Shown: in pieces, positions 15,967 to 24,614 of the stretch
Position numbering within the stretch: the stretch's first letter is position 1
Layout of the letters: every line of letters begins with the position of its first letter
Assembly: GCF_014287515.2 (NCBI RefSeq)
Contig: NZ_CP092473.1
Location: forward strand, 360,501 to 424,500
Source of the DNA: Roseburia rectibacter
Lineage (GTDB): Bacteria; Bacillota; Clostridia; Lachnospirales; Lachnospiraceae
Length of the DNA: 64,000 nt
Reading direction: 5' to 3'
The notes under the pieces: model-generated
Database searches by the model: none
What the model saw: the letters and a program-made list of their open reading frames with translations, nothing else
What the model was told of the DNA's origin: nothing
Made by a program: the position numbers and the translations under genes

Positions 15967-16809
15967 TTACTTTTCATTCCTGTCAATCTGTAAATTATTG
16001 TAATATTGCATTGGAGTAACACCATATTCTTTCTTAAATGCTCTAAAAAAATGATTATACCCTCCAAATCCACCAAGCGCATATACCTCACGAATACTTT
16101 TCCCCTGCTCTATATAATGGCGGCATAAATCAAGTCTGCTCTTTACAATGTATGAATGAGGTGTCTCACCTGTCATTTTTTTAAACTCTCTTACTATATG
16201 ATAACGGCTTACATAAAATTCATTTTCCAAGCGCTCCAACGAGATATCTTCTGTCAAATGTTCTCTGATATAAATAAAAATATCATCCATTACAACGTGT
16301 TTTTTCTTATTCGTCTTAATCTGTACATCCTCCTGAACAGATGAGCGAAGTGCAAGTACAAGAATCATAGTTAATAGGCTTTTCTCGTATAATGAGCGGG
16401 CAAATTTAGGCGGCTCATTATTCATCGAATAGAGCTTTTTGGATATATTCTTTATAAGCATAGCCGATTCACTCTCAGAATGAACAATCTTAACTTGATA
16501 CGGAACAAAATCAAACGCTTCATCAAGTCTTGTTTCTTCATCTGACAATTTCCTTAAAAGTTCTCCACCTATATAAAGAACATAAACTTCAAGAGGATAC
16601 TTATTTTTACGATATTCAAGCTTTACTTTATTACCTGGCTTAATAAATATCAAATCCTCCATAGTACATACAATATTATCATCCTCCTGGTGCATATACC
16701 CTATCCCACCAGTTATAAATACAATTGTATAGCTCTTCTTTTGCCCAAAGCTTCGCTGGGTACTATCCAATATTTTCAAATATTCCATTTTGTAGCCTTG
16801 CTTTTTCAT
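15967..16809 (-). CDS. AraC-family regulator of the phenolic-ester/sugar operon
   Basis: About 280 residues. The N-terminal cupin-like ligand domain (about 1-150) contains FIKPGNKVKLEYRKNKYPLE. The C-terminal AraC domain (about 175-275) has DISLERLENEFYVSRYHIVR and ALGGFGGYNHFFRAFKKEYG. It is divergent from the transporter gene 170 bp away, so it most likely activates that operon when its substrate is present. The start is uncertain: GTG 16824, ATG 16809 and ATG 16788 are all in frame; 16809 is a compromise. The operon promoter has TATAAT (16928-16933) but no good -35, as expected for activator dependence. Confidence 0.85.
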   Translation of the reverse strand: MKKQGYKMEYLKILDSTQRSFGQKKSYTIVFITGGIGYMHQEDDNIVCTMEDLIFIKPGNKVKLEYRKNKYPLEVYVLYIGGELLRKLSDEETRLDEAFDFVPYQVKIVHSESESAMLIKNISKKLYSMNNEPPKFARSLYEKSLLTMILVLALRSSVQEDVQIKTNKKKHVVMDDIFIYIREHLTEDISLERLENEFYVSRYHIVREFKKMTGETPHSYIVKSRLDLCRHYIEQGKSIREVYALGGFGGYNHFFRAFKKEYGVTPMQYYNNLQIDRNEK

Positions 16810-16979
16810 ATGTCTATTTTGCACACTTTCCTATTATATTTTTTGTTTATTTTGTCAAAATATACAATATATCAATTTTTCGTAGTTTGCAAGCAATATT
16901 TGTATATGGATATCAGCATAACCACAATATAATAAGATTGTAGCTACCAAAACAATATAAATTTGAGAGGTAAATGATC

Positions 16980-18359
16980 ATGAAAGAAACAAGACCTTTT
17001 TCCATGAAGGACAAAATTGGTTACACTCTTGGCGATTTGGGATGTTGCTGTACTGAGCAGTTCCGTGCCATGTATCTTGCTATTTTTTATACACTGGTAT
17101 TAAAAGTTAATCCAGTACACGTAGGAATCCTTATGCTTATTACAAAGCTTTGGGATGCTATAAATGACCCTTTAATTGGTGCACTTGTTGATAGCCACAA
17201 AAACAAAGGAAAAGGAAAATTCATTCCTTGGATTAAATTCTTTGCTTTTCCAACTGCAGTACTCTGTATATTAGGATTTGTTAACGTAAGCAATTTCGCT
17301 TATGGTGCACGTATTGCTTATATGTTCATTACATATATTGTTTACGAAATTATGTACACATGTGTCAGCGTTCCATTTGGTAGTCTTTCAAGTGTAATGA
17401 CTGATGATGTTAACCAACGTACTGACCTTTCTCGTTTCAGAAGTCTTGGCGGTACAATTTTTATGACAGTTATCGTTATTGCTGGACCATTATTCTTATA
17501 TAAAGATAACCAGCCAGTACCTAGCCATTTCCTTATTATGTCAGCAATCTGTGCAGTTATTGGATTAATCTGTCTTATGTTTACATCTCATTGGTGTAAA
17601 GAGCGTATTATTACAGAGCCAGTTGTTGAGAAAAAAGAAAAGCTTAACTACTTCAAGGTAATTAAGGATATTACTAAAAACAAAGCATTACTCGGAGTTA
17701 TGTTATCAAGCTTTATCGGTATTGTTGGAGCCGGTATGATTAACGGATTAAATACTTATTTATTCCGCGATTATTTTGGAAATGTTGCCATCATGGCAGT
17801 TTCAGGTATGTTAAGTGTACTCTGGTCACTTATTGCATTCGTAGGCACAAAATTTGTTGCTAAGAAATTTGGAAAGAAAGAATGGATTATGTACAGTGCA
17901 TCTTTCTCAGTTGTTGTTTATGCTATTTTATTCTTCTTCCCACTTGAAAATCCTATGCTCTTTATTATCATCAACGGAATCTGCTATCTTGGAGTAAGTG
18001 GTTTCCAGGTATTAGTTTGGGCACTTGTAAATGATGCAATTGATTATCAGGAACTTCAGACAGGAAAACGTAATGAAGGAATTGTATACTCAGCATATAC
18101 ATTCTTCCGTAAACTTGCTAATGCTGTATCAGGAAGTATGAGTAGTTTTGCACTTGCAATTGCTGGATTCCAGGTTAATGAAGCTGTCCAGAGTGAAGCA
18201 TTCTCAGGACGTCTTTGGAAAACATATACAGGTTTATACGTTGTAGGATATTTATTAGCTGTTCTGGTATTAAAATTTGTATACCCTCTAACAAAAGAGA
18301 AAACAGCTAAAATGTTACAGGATTTATCAGACAAGAGAAAAGCTGCTACTGCAGAATAA
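16980..18359 (+). CDS. GPH-family (MelB-like) cation:solute symporter
   Basis: 459-residue, 12-helix transporter. The start KETRPFSMKDKIGYTLGDLG, the segment LWDAINDPLIGALVDSHKNK and the central NDAIDYQELQTGKRNEGIVY are hallmark sequences of the glycoside-pentoside-hexuronide family, whose members import sugars, glucuronides and related solutes with Na+ or H+. ATG 16980 is preferred to 16974 because GAGAGG is correctly spaced. First gene of an operon with an esterase and a flavin reductase, so the solute may be an ester or glycoside conjugate of a phenolic acid. Confidence 0.92.
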   Translation: MKETRPFSMKDKIGYTLGDLGCCCTEQFRAMYLAIFYTLVLKVNPVHVGILMLITKLWDAINDPLIGALVDSHKNKGKGKFIPWIKFFAFPTAVLCILGFVNVSNFAYGARIAYMFITYIVYEIMYTCVSVPFGSLSSVMTDDVNQRTDLSRFRSLGGTIFMTVIVIAGPLFLYKDNQPVPSHFLIMSAICAVIGLICLMFTSHWCKERIITEPVVEKKEKLNYFKVIKDITKNKALLGVMLSSFIGIVGAGMINGLNTYLFRDYFGNVAIMAVSGMLSVLWSLIAFVGTKFVAKKFGKKEWIMYSASFSVVVYAILFFFPLENPMLFIIINGICYLGVSGFQVLVWALVNDAIDYQELQTGKRNEGIVYSAYTFFRKLANAVSGSMSSFALAIAGFQVNEAVQSEAFSGRLWKTYTGLYVVGYLLAVLVLKFVYPLTKEKTAKMLQDLSDKRKAATAE

Positions 18360-18383
18360 AATTAGAAACAGAGGTATTTTAAA

Positions 18384-19136
18384 TTGACAAAACAAGTAGA
18401 AATTACAAACCGTGATGGACACATCTTACGTGGAATAGTTAACATTCCAGAAGATGGCACAAGATTTCCTGCTATTGTAAATGTACATGGCTTTACAGGA
18501 AATAAAAGCGGTTACAAAAGTATTTATACTCACACAGCCAGATTCTTAGCTGAACATGGATTTGCCAGTGTCCGTTTTGATTTATACGGAAATGGTGAAA
18601 GTGATGGTGAATTCGAGAACATGACCTTTACAGGTATCCTACACGATATCGAGGATATTATAAACTGGACTAAAACACAAGATTTTGCCAATCCAGATAA
18701 GATTATCTTATCTGGTCAGAGTATGGGAGGATACGCAGCTGCTACTGCAGCTCCTATTGTTAATCCTTATGCTCTCATGCTTATGTGTCCAGGTGCTGGA
18801 ATGTGGTTTGGATGTAAGGATCGTGCTGAAGCCATGGAAGCTCAGGGAATCACCAAAGCCGATATTGAAGGACTCACTTTCCCAACATCCTTTAATCATG
18901 ATTTATTTAATTATGAGCCATTCTCGTCAGCAGAAGGATACAACGGACCAGTCCTCCTTATAAGAGGAACTGCAGATGATTTGGTAGATGATGCAACATG
19001 CCATAGATATGAGTCACTTTACAATGGAAAATGCAATTATAAAACGATTGAAGGCGCTAACCACAATTTTGCCAGTGCTTTTGCAAGAGCAGAATTAGAC
19101 AAATTAATGTTAGAGTTTTTAACACCACTTAAATAG
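18384..19136 (+). CDS. Alpha/beta hydrolase, cinnamoyl-esterase-like
   Basis: 250 residues, TTG start (18384) behind AGAGG. Oxyanion region NVHGFTGNKSG, nucleophile elbow GQSMGGYAA (Ser near residue 112), acid Asp in LIRGTADDLVDD, and catalytic His in IEGANHNFASAF. The pattern fits the S33/cinnamoyl ester hydrolase group (for example Est1E of Butyrivibrio), which release ferulic or caffeic acid from plant esters. It lies between a symporter and an enoate reductase, a context that favours hydroxycinnamate ester hydrolysis. Other carboxylesterase substrates cannot be excluded. Confidence 0.8.
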   Translation: MTKQVEITNRDGHILRGIVNIPEDGTRFPAIVNVHGFTGNKSGYKSIYTHTARFLAEHGFASVRFDLYGNGESDGEFENMTFTGILHDIEDIINWTKTQDFANPDKIILSGQSMGGYAAATAAPIVNPYALMLMCPGAGMWFGCKDRAEAMEAQGITKADIEGLTFPTSFNHDLFNYEPFSSAEGYNGPVLLIRGTADDLVDDATCHRYESLYNGKCNYKTIEGANHNFASAFARAELDKLMLEFLTPLK

Positions 19137-19165
19137 TATATTCACTTTGAAAGGAAGTATGAACA

Positions 19166-21100
19166 ATGAAATTATTAGAGCCTATAAAAGTTGGAAATAT
19201 TGAGTTTAAAAACCGTATTATGTTCCCACCACTTACAACAGGATATGAGGAAAAAGATGGTTCTATTGGAGAACAAAGTTTTCGTTTTTACGAGCGTCTC
19301 GCAAAAGGCGGTGTCGGATATATAGTAATTGGAGATGTTGCACCACTTCCAACATTCTCTCCTACACCAAAGCTTTATTCACCTGAGCAGGTTCAAAGCT
19401 TCAAAAAACTTGCTGACGCATGTCATGAAAATGGTGCAAAGCTTGGAATTCAGTTATTCCATCCTGACTACAATGTTAAAGCTTTAAACGATATGTTCCA
19501 TCAGGGCAAAATGCAGGAAGCAAGAGCTAAACTTCACCATGATATGCAGCACTTTGTAAATGAAGTAACTGCAGAAGAACTTGATGAAATAATAAAGCAT
19601 ATGGAAAACTGTGCTATCTTAGCACACGAAGTTGGTGTTGATTGTATTGAAGTACATGGAGACCGTCTTGTTGGTTCTCTCTGCTCTCCTATTTTAAATC
19701 ATAGAACTGATGAATATGGCGGTGACCTGGCTAATCGTACACGTTTTGCATTAACACTTGTAAAAAGATTAAAAACAATCGTACCTGACATGGTTATCGA
19801 CTACAAGCTTCCTATAGTTACTCCTCTTGGAGAAAATAGTTTTAGAGGAAAAGGTGGTCTTCCATTAGATGAGGCTTGCATTTTTGCAAAAGAATTAGAA
19901 GCTTGCGGTGTTGACACATTACATGTTGCACAGGCTAACCATACAGGAAATATGGGTGATACAATCCCTGCCATGGGAACACAGCCATACGGATTTATGG
20001 TTTCTTATTCTAAAAAAATAAAAGAGCTTGTATCTATTCCTGTATCTGTAGTAGGCCGTATCGTTACACCAGAAGCTGCCGAAGCAGTTATTGCAAATGG
20101 TTCTGCTGATATCATTGGATTAGGTCGTTCTCTTCTCACAGACCCTGACTTTGCAAACAAATGCGCAGATGGACATTGCTGTAATGTCAGAACATGTATG
20201 ATGTGCAATAAGGGATGTACAGATAATATTCAGAATCGTGCTTTCTTAAGTTGTGTACTTAATGCTGAAAACGGTTACGAAGCAACACGACATATAACTC
20301 CTGCAGCATCATCAAAGAAAATAGCTATTATTGGTGCTGGTATTGCTGGACTTGAAGCTGCACGTGTTGCTGCATTAAGAGGTCATAGTGTAACCATTTT
20401 TGAGAAATCACTTCAGATTGGTGGTCAGTTACTTATTGCTAGTGTACCTCCAAGAAAAGAAGAAATGATGAGAAGCATTAATTATTATACAAATGTACTT
20501 CCTGAATTAGATGTTACTTTCAGACTTGGTCAGGAATTCACATCACAGGATTATAATTCATTCGATGAAGTAATTGTGGCAACAGGTGCAAACAACGCAA
20601 TAATCCCTGTTCCTGGCAAAGATCTTCCAACTGTTACAAGTGCATGGGATGTGCTTGCCAAGAAAGAAATCGTATTCGGTAATGTTTCTGTAATCGGTGG
20701 TGGTCTTGTAGGTGTTGAGACAGCTGAATATCTGGCTTCACGTGGATGTAAGGTTACAATTATTGAAATGATGGACCAGATTGCAAAAGAAGAAAGCAAC
20801 ACTGTTCTACCTACTCTAATGAGTGAATTAGAGCATTATAATGTTCAAATAGTAACATCTGCAAAATTATCAGAAATCAAAGATGATTCTGTAGTTGTTG
20901 AAAAAACAATAGACGACAATACATCAACAGAAGAAATTGCTTCAGACTTTGTTGTAATGGCTGTTGGTGCAAGAAAGAACCTTCCAGAGCTTTCTGATTG
21001 TCCTCTTCCACTTCACTATATTGGTGATTGTGCTGGAGAACGTCCAAGTAATATTGATCATGCTATTAAATCAGCATATGATGTGGCATGTGAAATATAA
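19166..21100 (+). CDS. Old-yellow-enzyme family enoate reductase (FMN, 4Fe-4S, FAD)
   Basis: 644 residues with the three-domain layout of 2,4-dienoyl-CoA reductase, BaiCD/BaiH and enoate reductases. An FMN barrel (about 1-335) has MFPPLTTGYEEKDG, IEVHGDRLVGSLCSPILNHR then TDEYGG, and DIIGLGRSLLTDPDF. Cysteines CNVRTCMMCNKGC (about 338-350) bind the 4Fe-4S cluster. An FAD/NAD(P)H module (about 375-644) has IAIIGAGIAGLEAA and VSVIGGGLVGVETAEYLA. It reduces an activated C=C bond; with the neighbouring esterase a hydroxycinnamate is the likely acceptor (inference), bile-acid or other enoates being alternatives. Confidence 0.88.
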   Translation: MKLLEPIKVGNIEFKNRIMFPPLTTGYEEKDGSIGEQSFRFYERLAKGGVGYIVIGDVAPLPTFSPTPKLYSPEQVQSFKKLADACHENGAKLGIQLFHPDYNVKALNDMFHQGKMQEARAKLHHDMQHFVNEVTAEELDEIIKHMENCAILAHEVGVDCIEVHGDRLVGSLCSPILNHRTDEYGGDLANRTRFALTLVKRLKTIVPDMVIDYKLPIVTPLGENSFRGKGGLPLDEACIFAKELEACGVDTLHVAQANHTGNMGDTIPAMGTQPYGFMVSYSKKIKELVSIPVSVVGRIVTPEAAEAVIANGSADIIGLGRSLLTDPDFANKCADGHCCNVRTCMMCNKGCTDNIQNRAFLSCVLNAENGYEATRHITPAASSKKIAIIGAGIAGLEAARVAALRGHSVTIFEKSLQIGGQLLIASVPPRKEEMMRSINYYTNVLPELDVTFRLGQEFTSQDYNSFDEVIVATGANNAIIPVPGKDLPTVTSAWDVLAKKEIVFGNVSVIGGGLVGVETAEYLASRGCKVTIIEMMDQIAKEESNTVLPTLMSELEHYNVQIVTSAKLSEIKDDSVVVEKTIDDNTSTEEIASDFVVMAVGARKNLPELSDCPLPLHYIGDCAGERPSNIDHAIKSAYDVACEI

Positions 21101-21124
21101 ATTATTAATTACCCCATTACCACA

Positions 21125-21160
21125 AAATCCATGTTCCAATTTAAGGAACATGGATTTTTA
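21125..21160 (+). terminator. Terminator of the symporter-esterase-reductase operon
   Basis: AAATCCATGTTCC (21125-21137) pairs with GGAACATGGATTT (21145-21157), followed by more T residues. A strong 13-bp stem. Confidence 0.88.
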
Positions 21161-21261
21161 TTATAATATATTTAAATATTATTGTTTAAAGTTCGTAAAC
21201 GCTCCATACGTTTACATTCCGTCGTTATCGTTTTCTCAATCGGAATTTGAGGAAAAGAAGA

Positions 21262-21510
21262 ATGGAAGATAAAAAAATATTACTCGATAATATTAACAAA
21301 ATTCATACAACTGAACTGGGAGTTGATAGAATTAAAAGAAATCTAAAAATAGATATAGTAGATGTTGTTGAGTATTGCAAAAATAAGGTGTTGGATGAAA
21401 ATTGCCATATATACAAACAAGGTAAAAATTGGTATTGCGAAATTGGAAATGTCAAAATCACTATCAATTCATATAGTTATACAATTATTACAGCACATAT
21501 TATTAAGTAA
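21262..21510 (+). CDS. DUF3781 family protein
   Basis: 82 residues: LLDNINKIHTTELGVDRIKR then NLKIDIVDVVEYCKNKVL and GKNWYCEIGNVKITINSYSY then TIITAHI. This matches the short DUF3781 proteins of Firmicutes, of unknown function. ATG 21262 follows GAGGA. It starts a cluster of small stand-alone genes of low GC. Confidence 0.8.
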   Translation: MEDKKILLDNINKIHTTELGVDRIKRNLKIDIVDVVEYCKNKVLDENCHIYKQGKNWYCEIGNVKITINSYSYTIITAHIIK

Positions 21511-21531
21511 ATTATAAGTTGAGGTGAAATT

Positions 21532-21859
21532 ATGGCGTCAAGCAAAGAATATTTAGAGTTTATTTTAGGGCAGCTATCTGAGTTAGAAGAAATTACTTAT
21601 CGAGCTATGATGGGAGAATTTATTGTTTATTATCGAGGAAAGATGGTAGGTGGTAGGTGGTATCTATGATGATAGATTACTTGTTAAACCAGTAAAATCA
21701 GCAATTAGTTATATGCCGACAGCTTCATATGAATTCCCCTATGAGGGAGCAAAAGAGATGTTGTTGGTAGATGAAGTTGATAATAAGGAATTTTTGGCAG
21801 GTTTGTTTGGTGCTATGTATGACGAACTGCCAGCTCCAAAACCGAAAAAGAAGAAATAA
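21532..21859 (+). pseudogene. TfoX N-terminal-domain protein, frameshifted
   Basis: The first frame (from ATG 21532, after GAGGTG) gives EYLEFILGQLSELEEITYRA and MMGEFIVYYRGKM; the rest (GGIYDDRLLVKPVKSAISYM to the KPKKKK end) is in the next frame. The break coincides with a 7-bp tandem duplication, GTAGGTG twice at 21646-21659. Removing one copy restores one continuous TfoX_N protein of about 106 residues. Function of this family outside competence regulation is unclear. Confidence 0.85.
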
Positions 21860-21888
21860 ACAAATTCTAGTTTGACGGAGTAATAGAT

Positions 21889-22332
21889 ATGAAAATCCGA
21901 GAAGTGAATGAGAATAAAAAGCAATTTATAGCATTATTGTTATTAGCTGATGAGCAGGAAAATATGATTGATCACTATCTTGAAAAAGGTACTATGTATG
22001 TACTTGAAGATGGTAATGTAAAAGCTGAATGTGTCGTTACTGATGAAGATAATGGAATACTTGAAATTAAAAATATTGCAGTTGATCCTCAGAATCAAGG
22101 ACAGGGCTATGGGAAAGCATTGATTGACTTCCTTGTAAGTAAATATGCAGATGAATATTCTATTTTGCAGGTTGGAACAGGTGACAGCCCGTTGACCGTA
22201 CCGTTTTATGAAAAATGCGGATTTGTCCGATCTCACAATATTCCGAATTTCTTTACGGACAATTATGACCACCCAATTTATGAGTGTGGTGTACAGTTAA
22301 TAGATATGGTATATTTGCAAAGATATTTATAA
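21889..22332 (+). CDS. GNAT-family N-acetyltransferase
   Basis: 147 residues with the acetyl-CoA-binding motif A IAVDPQNQGQGYGKALIDFL (about 64-83) and motif B VPFYEKCGFVRSHNIP. Similar to small cytoplasmic acetyltransferases with unknown substrates. The ATG at 21889 follows a weak GGAG site. Monocistronic, ended by the palindrome that also carries the MarR promoter. Confidence 0.85.
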   Translation: MKIREVNENKKQFIALLLLADEQENMIDHYLEKGTMYVLEDGNVKAECVVTDEDNGILEIKNIAVDPQNQGQGYGKALIDFLVSKYADEYSILQVGTGDSPLTVPFYEKCGFVRSHNIPNFFTDNYDHPIYECGVQLIDMVYLQRYL

Positions 22333-22389
22333 CTTCCAGTTTTTGAAACTGAGAAATCGGAATTTACTTCTACTTAGACATACAAACTG

Positions 22390-22444
22390 TTGACAGTAAA
22401 ACTCCTATATAGTATTATTTGATAAAATACTATATAGGAGTTTT
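22390..22444 (+). promoter_or_regulatory. Promoter embedded in a 19-bp perfect palindrome (MarR operator)
   Basis: TTGACA (22390-22395) and TATTAT (22413-22418) are 17 bases apart. The spacer and -10 lie inside an inverted repeat, AAAACTCCTATATAGTATT (22398-22416) and AATACTATATAGGAGTTTT (22426-22444), perfect over 19 bp with a 9-base loop. The MarR gene starts 9 bases later. The layout fits tight autorepression. The T-rich right edge could also end the upstream transcript. Confidence 0.8.
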
Positions 22445-22453
22445 TGTGTAAAA

Positions 22454-22885
22454 ATGAATGGAGGATTTCTTGTTACCAAAATAAAACAACTTGGAGATCG
22501 AATCTTTGAGAAGATTCTCAGCGAAAAGAATATTGATGCGTTTAACGGAGCCCAAGGGCGTATTCTTTATGTACTGTGGCAGGAGGATGGAATCTCAATC
22601 AGGTCACTCTCGATTAAGTGTGGATTAGCGATAACTTCTCTTACTACGATGCTGGAAAGAATGGAAAATCAAGGGCTGATAAGACGTGTTCAGTCTGAAA
22701 CGGACAAAAGGAAAACACTCCTGTTTCTGACTGAAAAAGCACATGCCTTAAAGGACGAATACGATTCTGTATCTGATAAAATGGGCAGTATTTACTACAA
22801 AGGTTTTTCGGAGGAAGAAATTACCCAGTTTGAGGAATGCCTCGACCGTATCAGAAAGAATCTTGAGGAGTGGCAGAAATCATGA
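22454..22885 (+). CDS. MarR-family regulator of the radical SAM mobile pair
   Basis: 143 residues with a winged helix: YVLWQEDGISIRSLSIKCGL, AITSLTTMLERMENQGLIRR and the wing VQSETDKRKTLLFLTEKA. The C-terminal helices support dimerisation. The TGA overlaps the ATG of the first radical SAM gene (ATGA, 22882-22885), so all three genes are translationally coupled. NCBI families include a MarR regulator defined by exactly this context. Inducer unknown; some MarR proteins respond to phenolics or oxidants. Confidence 0.9.
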   Translation: MNGGFLVTKIKQLGDRIFEKILSEKNIDAFNGAQGRILYVLWQEDGISIRSLSIKCGLAITSLTTMLERMENQGLIRRVQSETDKRKTLLFLTEKAHALKDEYDSVSDKMGSIYYKGFSEEEITQFEECLDRIRKNLEEWQKS

Positions 22886-23571
22886 GTATTTGTATCAAAG
22901 ATCAGATTCAAAACATGAATATCGTCATCGGATGTACAGTGGGGTGTGCATATTGCTATGCCCGCAATAATGTGAAACGCTGGCATATGATTGATGACTT
23001 TGCTGACCCTGAATTCTTTCCGGGTAAACTCAAGATGATGGAAAAGAAACGTCCGCAGAACTTTCTTCTTACCGGCATGAGCGATCTTTCCGGCTGGAAG
23101 TCAGAATGGAGAGACGAGGTATTTGAAAAAATCCGTGAAAATCCACAGCATCAGTTCCTGTTCCTTACAAAGCGACCAGATCTGCTGGATTTTGATACAG
23201 ATTTGGAAAACGCATGGTTTGGTGTTACGGTGACGAGAAAAGCAGAACTGTGGCGTATTGACGCACTACGGGAAAATGTCAGAGCAAAACACTATCATGT
23301 TACCTTTGAGCCGCTATTCGACAATCCAGGTTCAGTTGATCTTTCCGGGATCAACTGGATCGTTGTCGGCACCATGACTGGAGTTCAGAGCAGGAAGGTT
23401 CATACGGAGCCGGAGTGGGCATGGTCTCTGACAGATCAGGCGCATGTGCTTGACATTCCGGTATTTATGAAGGAAGATCTTGTCCCTATCATAGGGAATG
23501 AAAATATGATTCAGGAAATGCCAGATGAATTCAATAAAGTGTTGGAGGTACAGAAATCATGGCAGAAGTAA
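22882..23571 (+). CDS. Radical SAM mobile pair protein A (DUF5131-like)
   Basis: 229 residues. The cluster-binding motif is CTVGCAYCYARNN (about 16-28, CX3CX2C). Downstream are TGMSDLSGWKSEWRDEVFEK, FLFLTKRPDLLDF, WFGVTVTRKAE and WIVVGTMTGVQSRKVHTEPE, a layout like phage Gp37/Gp68 (DUF5131) proteins. The chemistry requires S-adenosylmethionine and a 4Fe-4S cluster; the substrate is not known. It overlaps protein B by 13 bases. Protein A and B almost always occur together, hence the name. Confidence 0.88.
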   Translation: MSICIKDQIQNMNIVIGCTVGCAYCYARNNVKRWHMIDDFADPEFFPGKLKMMEKKRPQNFLLTGMSDLSGWKSEWRDEVFEKIRENPQHQFLFLTKRPDLLDFDTDLENAWFGVTVTRKAELWRIDALRENVRAKHYHVTFEPLFDNPGSVDLSGINWIVVGTMTGVQSRKVHTEPEWAWSLTDQAHVLDIPVFMKEDLVPIIGNENMIQEMPDEFNKVLEVQKSWQK

Positions 23572-24467
23572 TAAATGGAATCCTCATTAATGAGGCGGAA
23601 ACAAAGAACATCATGACCAAGTCCAGTCTGCCTGTAGGCGGTTACTCGGTCAATCCATATGTAGGCTGTACACACGCCTGCAAGTATTGCTATGCTTCTT
23701 TTATGAAGCGCTTTACCGGACACAAGGAGGAATGGGGCACTTTCCTTGATGTGAAGCATTGGCCGGAAATTAAGAATCCGAAGAAATATGCCGGACAGCG
23801 GGTGGTCATCGGTTCTGTGACAGATGGCTACAATCCACAGGAGGAGCAATTCGGGAATACCAGAAAACTTCTGGAGCAGCTGATCGGCAGTGACGCAGAT
23901 ATTCTGATCTGCACAAAGTCGGATCTTGTGGTACGAGATATTGATCTGCTGAAGAAGCTTGGACGAGTAACCGTTTCATGGTCGATCAACACACTAGATG
24001 AAAATTTCAAGAACGATATGGACTCTGCTTCTAGCATTGAGCGCCGTATCGCTGCTATGAAGCAGGTATATGAAGCAGATATCCGTACAGTCTGTTTCGT
24101 ATCCCCGGTATTCCCCGGTATCACGGATTTTGAAGCAATCTTTGAGCGGGTAAAGGATCAGTGCGATCTGTTCTGGCTCGAAAATCTCAATCTTCGAGGC
24201 GGTTTCAAAAAGACAATTATGGATTATATCGCCGGAAAATATCCTGATCTTGTACCACTTTACGACGAGATCTATAACAAGCATAACCGCAGCTACTTTG
24301 AAGCACTTGAAGTAAAAGTTGAGGAAATGGCTAAGAAGTATGATTGTCCCTTTGTGGATAATGAAATGCCTTATGGCAGAGTCCCGCAGGGACATCCGGT
24401 GATCGTAGATTATTTCTATCATGAGGAAATCCGAGGGACAGAGAATACAGGAATAAGAAATCGTTAA
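23559..24467 (+). CDS. Radical SAM mobile pair protein B (SplB-like fold)
   Basis: 302 residues. CTHACKYCYASFMKRFTGHK (about 37-56) supplies the CX3CX2C cluster ligands, followed by VIGSVTDGYNPQEEQFGNTR, ICTKSDLVVRDIDLL, VSWSINTLDENF and FVSPVFPGITDFEAI. These are typical of the spore-photoproduct-lyase/Rv2578c-like radical SAM branch. The tail (VPQGHPVIVDYFYHEE) is variable. Third gene of the MarR operon; the reaction and substrate are unknown. Confidence 0.88.
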   Translation: MAEVINGILINEAETKNIMTKSSLPVGGYSVNPYVGCTHACKYCYASFMKRFTGHKEEWGTFLDVKHWPEIKNPKKYAGQRVVIGSVTDGYNPQEEQFGNTRKLLEQLIGSDADILICTKSDLVVRDIDLLKKLGRVTVSWSINTLDENFKNDMDSASSIERRIAAMKQVYEADIRTVCFVSPVFPGITDFEAIFERVKDQCDLFWLENLNLRGGFKKTIMDYIAGKYPDLVPLYDEIYNKHNRSYFEALEVKVEEMAKKYDCPFVDNEMPYGRVPQGHPVIVDYFYHEEIRGTENTGIRNR

Positions 24468-24575
24468 TCTAAACGAAAATTAAACTGATGATGGTGGAGA
24501 GATTTATTTATCGCCATTTGAAATCGAGAAGTTCTTGTTTGAAAAATAGAGAAATTGTAAAATTGAAGAAAAAAG

Positions 24576-24614
24576 ATGCACAGTTCTTAGCTTATCGGGA
24601 ACTGTGCATTTTTG
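24576..24614 (+). terminator. Terminator of the radical SAM operon, target of the group II intron
   Basis: ATGCACAGTTC (24576-24586) pairs with GAACTGTGCAT (24599-24609), followed by a T run. The group II intron begins within about 10 bases of the stem. Between rSAM B and this stem, 24497-24550 could encode a short tail (EIYLSPFEIEKFLFEK) of a lost gene. Confidence 0.85.
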
